DNA of 7,181 bases from Intestinibacter sp. GTDB taxonomy: Bacteria; Bacillota; Clostridia; Peptostreptococcales; Peptostreptococcaceae. Every line of letters begins with the position of its first letter. Within the stretch, counting starts at the first letter, position 1. The translations under genes and the position numbers were made by a program. The DNA is taken from assembly GCF_022780145.1 (NCBI RefSeq), contig NZ_JALEXO010000065.1, positions 1-7,181 of the forward strand. The letters are read 5' to 3'. Positions 4,873 to 7,181 of the stretch are shown in pieces. The notes under the pieces were generated by a model. It had not been told where the DNA came from. It worked only from the letters and a program-made list of their open reading frames with translations, and searched no databases.

Positions 4873-6785
4873 GAGTGATTGCTACATTTTGCCGTACAAG
4901 AAGAGCAATCACAGTGGTGACTTGAATTTAATTTATTGTTTTTAGAATAGTAATTTAATAAAACTATAGTAGCTAAAATTACAATCAAGAAAGCAATAAA
5001 TTGTGCTATAGATACATTTGTTTGGCCGAATACTATTAAAGATCCAACGAAGTTAAAAGCAAATCCCACAATCCATGCTACTCCAAATTGGTAGAATAGA
5101 GAAGCGAACATCATTTTATTTCCATATTCCTTTCTCATAGTTGCTAAAGTCGCTATACATGGAGTATATAAAGCACAGAAAATTAAAAAAGTATAAGCAG
5201 TTATAACAGTAAATACACTAGTAAGTCCAGTAGATAAATCGCCGAATAAAATTAAAAGTGTATTTACAACAACTTCTTTAGCTCCTAGACCAGTTAGTAA
5301 AGCTACTGATATTCTCCAATCACTAAATCCTAATGGAGCAAAGATAGGAGCGATTATTTTTCCTAAATAAGACAGGAAGCTTTCATTTATATTTTCTGTA
5401 AATCCTCCTAGGTTAAATGAAGATAATGCCCATATAGCAACTGACATATAGAACATTACAGTTACAACCTTGATTAAAAATCCTTTTGATTTGTTCCAAG
5501 CATTTTTTAAAAGTGCGCTCAATGTTGGAATTCTGTACTCTGGAAGCTCTAATACAAATGGTTCTAATTCTGTTTTGTAAATTGTTTTATTTAAAACCAA
5601 TGCTACTAATATAGCGACTACAATTCCCAGTATATATAGAGAAGTAGTAACTATCGCTGCGTTTTTATCAAAAAATATGCCTATAAATAATGCATAAATT
5701 GGTAATTTAGCTCCACATGTCATAAGTGGAGAAATCAATGCAGTTATTTTTCTATCCTTTTCACTCTCTAAGGTTCTAGTTGCCATTATAGCTGGAGATG
5801 CGCATCCTATACCCATAACCATTGGTATAAATGCTTTACCAGATAAACCAACCTTGCTCATTATTTTATCCATAAGAAATGCTGCTCTAGACATATATCC
5901 ACTGTCTTCAAATAGTGAAATTCCTAAGAATAAAACAAATATTAATGGGAAAAATGGTAATGTACCACCTAAAGACCCTAATATACCATCTACAATTAAT
6001 GATCTAAACCAAGGACTAGCATTCACTAAAAGTCCATCTACAGGTGTTATGATATAATTTTCTATAAGTGTAGTAGCTAAATCCTGTAGAGGTCCTCCTA
6101 CCCAATCAAAAGTAAATTTAAATAATAAAAGTAAGATTCCTATAAATATTGGGTAAGCTAAAATTGGATTTAAAACAAAATTGTCAATTCTATCTGTTAT
6201 AGATTTTTTATTTTGAGTATCGTGTATAGTACATCTTTCTAAAATTGCATCTATTTTTTCGTAAGTTTCGCTTTCTGTTCCGAAGTTGTCTATATAAGAA
6301 GTTTTTTTATTGACAGAGCTTCTTATAATTTCTTCTAGATTTTCAGTTCCGCTTTTTTTCTTAGCTATAATAGGAACTATTTTTACGCCGAGCTCATCTG
6401 CAAGCTTATCGTAGTCGATTTTTATTCCCTTTGTTTCTGCTAAGTCGAGCATGTTTAACAGTAAAATAATCGGTTTATTGTACTGCATAAGTTGAGTAGT
6501 TAAATATAGGTTTCTAGACAAATTAGACGCGTCCACTATATTTAATATTACATCTACATCTTCGTTTTCTAAAAAGGCTTTAGATACCTTTTCTTCGTTT
6601 GAGAAAGTATCCATAGCGTAGATTCCAGGTAAATCTACAATTTTAATATCTTTTTTTAGATAGCCTTCTTTTTTCTCAATAGTAACTCCTGGCCAGTTTC
6701 CAACGTATTGGTTAGAGCCTGTAAGCAAGTTAAATACGGTTGTTTTTCCTACATTTGGGTTTCCAAACAACGCCACATTAATCAA
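4866..6785 (-). CDS. feoB: Ferrous iron transporter FeoB with C-terminal Cys-rich extension
   Basis: This is a GTP-dependent inner-membrane Fe2+ importer. Counting 639 residues from TTG 6785, the cytosolic G domain shows G1 GNPNVGKT (8-15), the following NQYVGNWPGVT segment (25-35), G3 DLPG (51-54), G4 NMLD (111-114) and a G5-like AKKKSGT (141-147). A helical linker leads to the membrane part (from about 210) with two Gate regions: GCASPAIMATR (327-337) and SPLMTCGAKLP (352-362), then YTPCIATL (540-547), keeping C328, C357 and C543. The last 50 residues add one more membrane helix and a tail with the pattern C-x-C-x2-C-x3-C flanked by His. AAAGGAG (6794-6800) is 8 bases from the TTG at 6785 but only 2 from the ATG at 6791, and it overlaps the GTG at 6794; hence the TTG, though ATG 6791 remains possible. 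The start is 13 bases after feoA. Confidence 0.95.
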   Translation of the reverse strand: MINVALFGNPNVGKTTVFNLLTGSNQYVGNWPGVTIEKKEGYLKKDIKIVDLPGIYAMDTFSNEEKVSKAFLENEDVDVILNIVDASNLSRNLYLTTQLMQYNKPIILLLNMLDLAETKGIKIDYDKLADELGVKIVPIIAKKKSGTENLEEIIRSSVNKKTSYIDNFGTESETYEKIDAILERCTIHDTQNKKSITDRIDNFVLNPILAYPIFIGILLLLFKFTFDWVGGPLQDLATTLIENYIITPVDGLLVNASPWFRSLIVDGILGSLGGTLPFFPLIFVLFLGISLFEDSGYMSRAAFLMDKIMSKVGLSGKAFIPMVMGIGCASPAIMATRTLESEKDRKITALISPLMTCGAKLPIYALFIGIFFDKNAAIVTTSLYILGIVVAILVALVLNKTIYKTELEPFVLELPEYRIPTLSALLKNAWNKSKGFLIKVVTVMFYMSVAIWALSSFNLGGFTENINESFLSYLGKIIAPIFAPLGFSDWRISVALLTGLGAKEVVVNTLLILFGDLSTGLTSVFTVITAYTFLIFCALYTPCIATLATMRKEYGNKMMFASLFYQFGVAWIVGFAFNFVGSLIVFGQTNVSIAQFIAFLIVILATIVLLNYYSKNNKLNSSHHCDCSSCTAKCSNHSK

Positions 6786-6793
6786 TGACATCA

Positions 6794-6800
6794 CTCCTTT
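6794..6800 (-). promoter_or_regulatory. feoB ribosome binding site, overlapping the feoA stop
   Basis: AAAGGAG on the minus strand lies partly inside the feoA stop codon (6799-6801). Its spacing (8 bases) favours the TTG at 6785 over the ATG at 6791 (2 bases). The overlap suggests that translation of feoA and feoB is coupled. Confidence 0.6.
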
Positions 6801-7020
6801 ATTTAATACCTATATTCTTAGCATCGTTTTTTCTAAGTGCTAAGTTTAAGCCTCTAAAATTTATAACTATAGGATCTCCAAAAGGAGCAACCTTTTTTAC
6901 TGCTATTTCAGTTCCATCTATACATCCTAGTGCAAATAATCTTTTAGCTAAGCGTATATCGCCATTTATATTATTAATAGTCGCTTTTTGACCAACCTTT
7001 AAATCGTAAACAGTCATCAT
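6799..7020 (-). CDS. feoA: Ferrous iron transport accessory protein FeoA
   Basis: This 73-residue cytosolic protein with the SH3-like FeoA fold is thought to bind FeoB and modulate iron uptake. The sequence shows the family pattern: an N-terminal strand with LKVGQKATI (7-15), a helix with RLAKRLFALGCIDGTEI (23-39, the conserved L-x-x-LG-hydrophobic-x-x-G-x-x-I), then KKVAPFGDPIVINFRG (42-57) and LALRKNDAKNI (60-70). The length is typical. Two ATG codons in a row (7020 and 7017) are possible; AGGAGG at 7026-7031 is 5 and 8 bases away respectively, so the second may be the main start. It is the first gene of the feoAB operon. Confidence 0.93.
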   Translation of the reverse strand: MMTVYDLKVGQKATINNINGDIRLAKRLFALGCIDGTEIAVKKVAPFGDPIVINFRGLNLALRKNDAKNIGIK

Positions 7021-7062
7021 TAATACCTCCTAATGAAATCCATTTTCAATAAATTATTATAC

Positions 7063-7081
7063 TTATATAATAATCATTGTA
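7063..7081. promoter_or_regulatory. Candidate Fur box over the feoA -10
   Basis: Aligned to the 19-bp Fur consensus, this stretch matches at about 12 positions, including the unbroken block ATAATCATT (7070-7078). It covers the -10 and part of the spacer of the feoA promoter, where an iron-loaded Fur repressor would block transcription. feo operons are classic Fur targets, which supports the call; the match itself is moderate and the DNA is AT-rich. Confidence 0.5.
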
Positions 7082-7095
7082 TTGAAAAAAGTCAA
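7067..7095 (-). promoter_or_regulatory. Sigma-A promoter of feoAB
   Basis: On the minus strand, TTGACT (complement of 7090-7095) and TATTAT (complement of 7067-7072) are exactly 17 bp apart, about 50 bp upstream of the feoA start. This is the best promoter match in the window. A further TATAAT just downstream (complement of about 7056-7061) has no matching -35. Confidence 0.75.
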
Positions 7096-7113
7096 GTTTT
7101 CTAATGATATAAT
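7082..7113 (+). promoter_or_regulatory. Possible divergent promoter reading out of the right edge
   Basis: TGATATAAT (7105-7113) is an extended -10 element. TTGAAA (7082-7087) lies upstream but 20 bp away, which is too long for a normal -35. If real, it would drive a gene beyond the window on the plus strand, back to back with feoAB and close enough to share the Fur region. No start codon with a ribosome binding site is seen in 7114-7181, which is otherwise featureless AT-rich DNA. Confidence 0.25.
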
Positions 7114-7181
7114 TATGTTAAAAATATATAATAAATTTAAATCTAAATTTTCTATAAATTTTTTCAAAAATAACCAAAAAG

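Overview
The window is AT-rich DNA of a low-GC Firmicute, most likely a clostridial organism (Clostridiaceae or Peptostreptococcaceae). I infer this from strong AGGAGG ribosome binding sites in front of nearly every gene, very AT-rich codon use, frequent TTG/GTG starts, and the gene types: a membrane-anchored HtrA, a secreted PepSY protein, and a clostridial-style FeoA/FeoB pair. No species can be named from the sequence alone.

Left part (1-412): the first codons of an unidentified minus-strand gene (1-54, with a good ribosome binding site) are followed by three 28-bp repeats at an exact 66-bp period (83, 149, 215), with 38-bp unique spacers, plus a poorer, off-period fourth copy near 263. 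The geometry is that of a CRISPR array and the core resembles clostridial type I-B repeats as I remember them, but the copies differ from each other at 4 of 28 positions. It is either a decaying or non-canonical CRISPR-like array, or a set of regulatory repeats in front of the left-edge gene.

Next comes a complete 1501-bp IS3-family (IS150-like) insertion sequence (413-1913) with 30-bp imperfect terminal inverted repeats, intact orfA and orfB, and a well-phased A7 slippery site that would fuse them into a transposase of about 464 residues. No target-site duplication is visible. To its right lies a 34-codon open stretch that may be the tail of a destroyed gene, then a GNAT acetyltransferase on the minus strand with a perfect 16-bp palindrome over its presumed promoter.

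Central part (2829-4798): two plus-strand envelope genes, an HtrA/DegP-like serine protease with one PDZ domain and its own terminator, then a secreted protein with two PepSY domains and a very aspartate-rich tail. Both products act outside the cytoplasmic membrane.

Right part (4866-7095): the ferrous iron uptake operon feoA-feoB on the minus strand, converging on the PepSY gene through a shared hairpin terminator that overlaps the feoB stop codon. FeoB ends in an extra membrane segment and Cys-rich tail resembling the separate small FeoB-associated protein of other Firmicutes. A good sigma-A promoter (TTGACT-17-TATTAT) precedes feoA, overlapped by a Fur-box-like sequence. A possible divergent promoter points out of the right edge.
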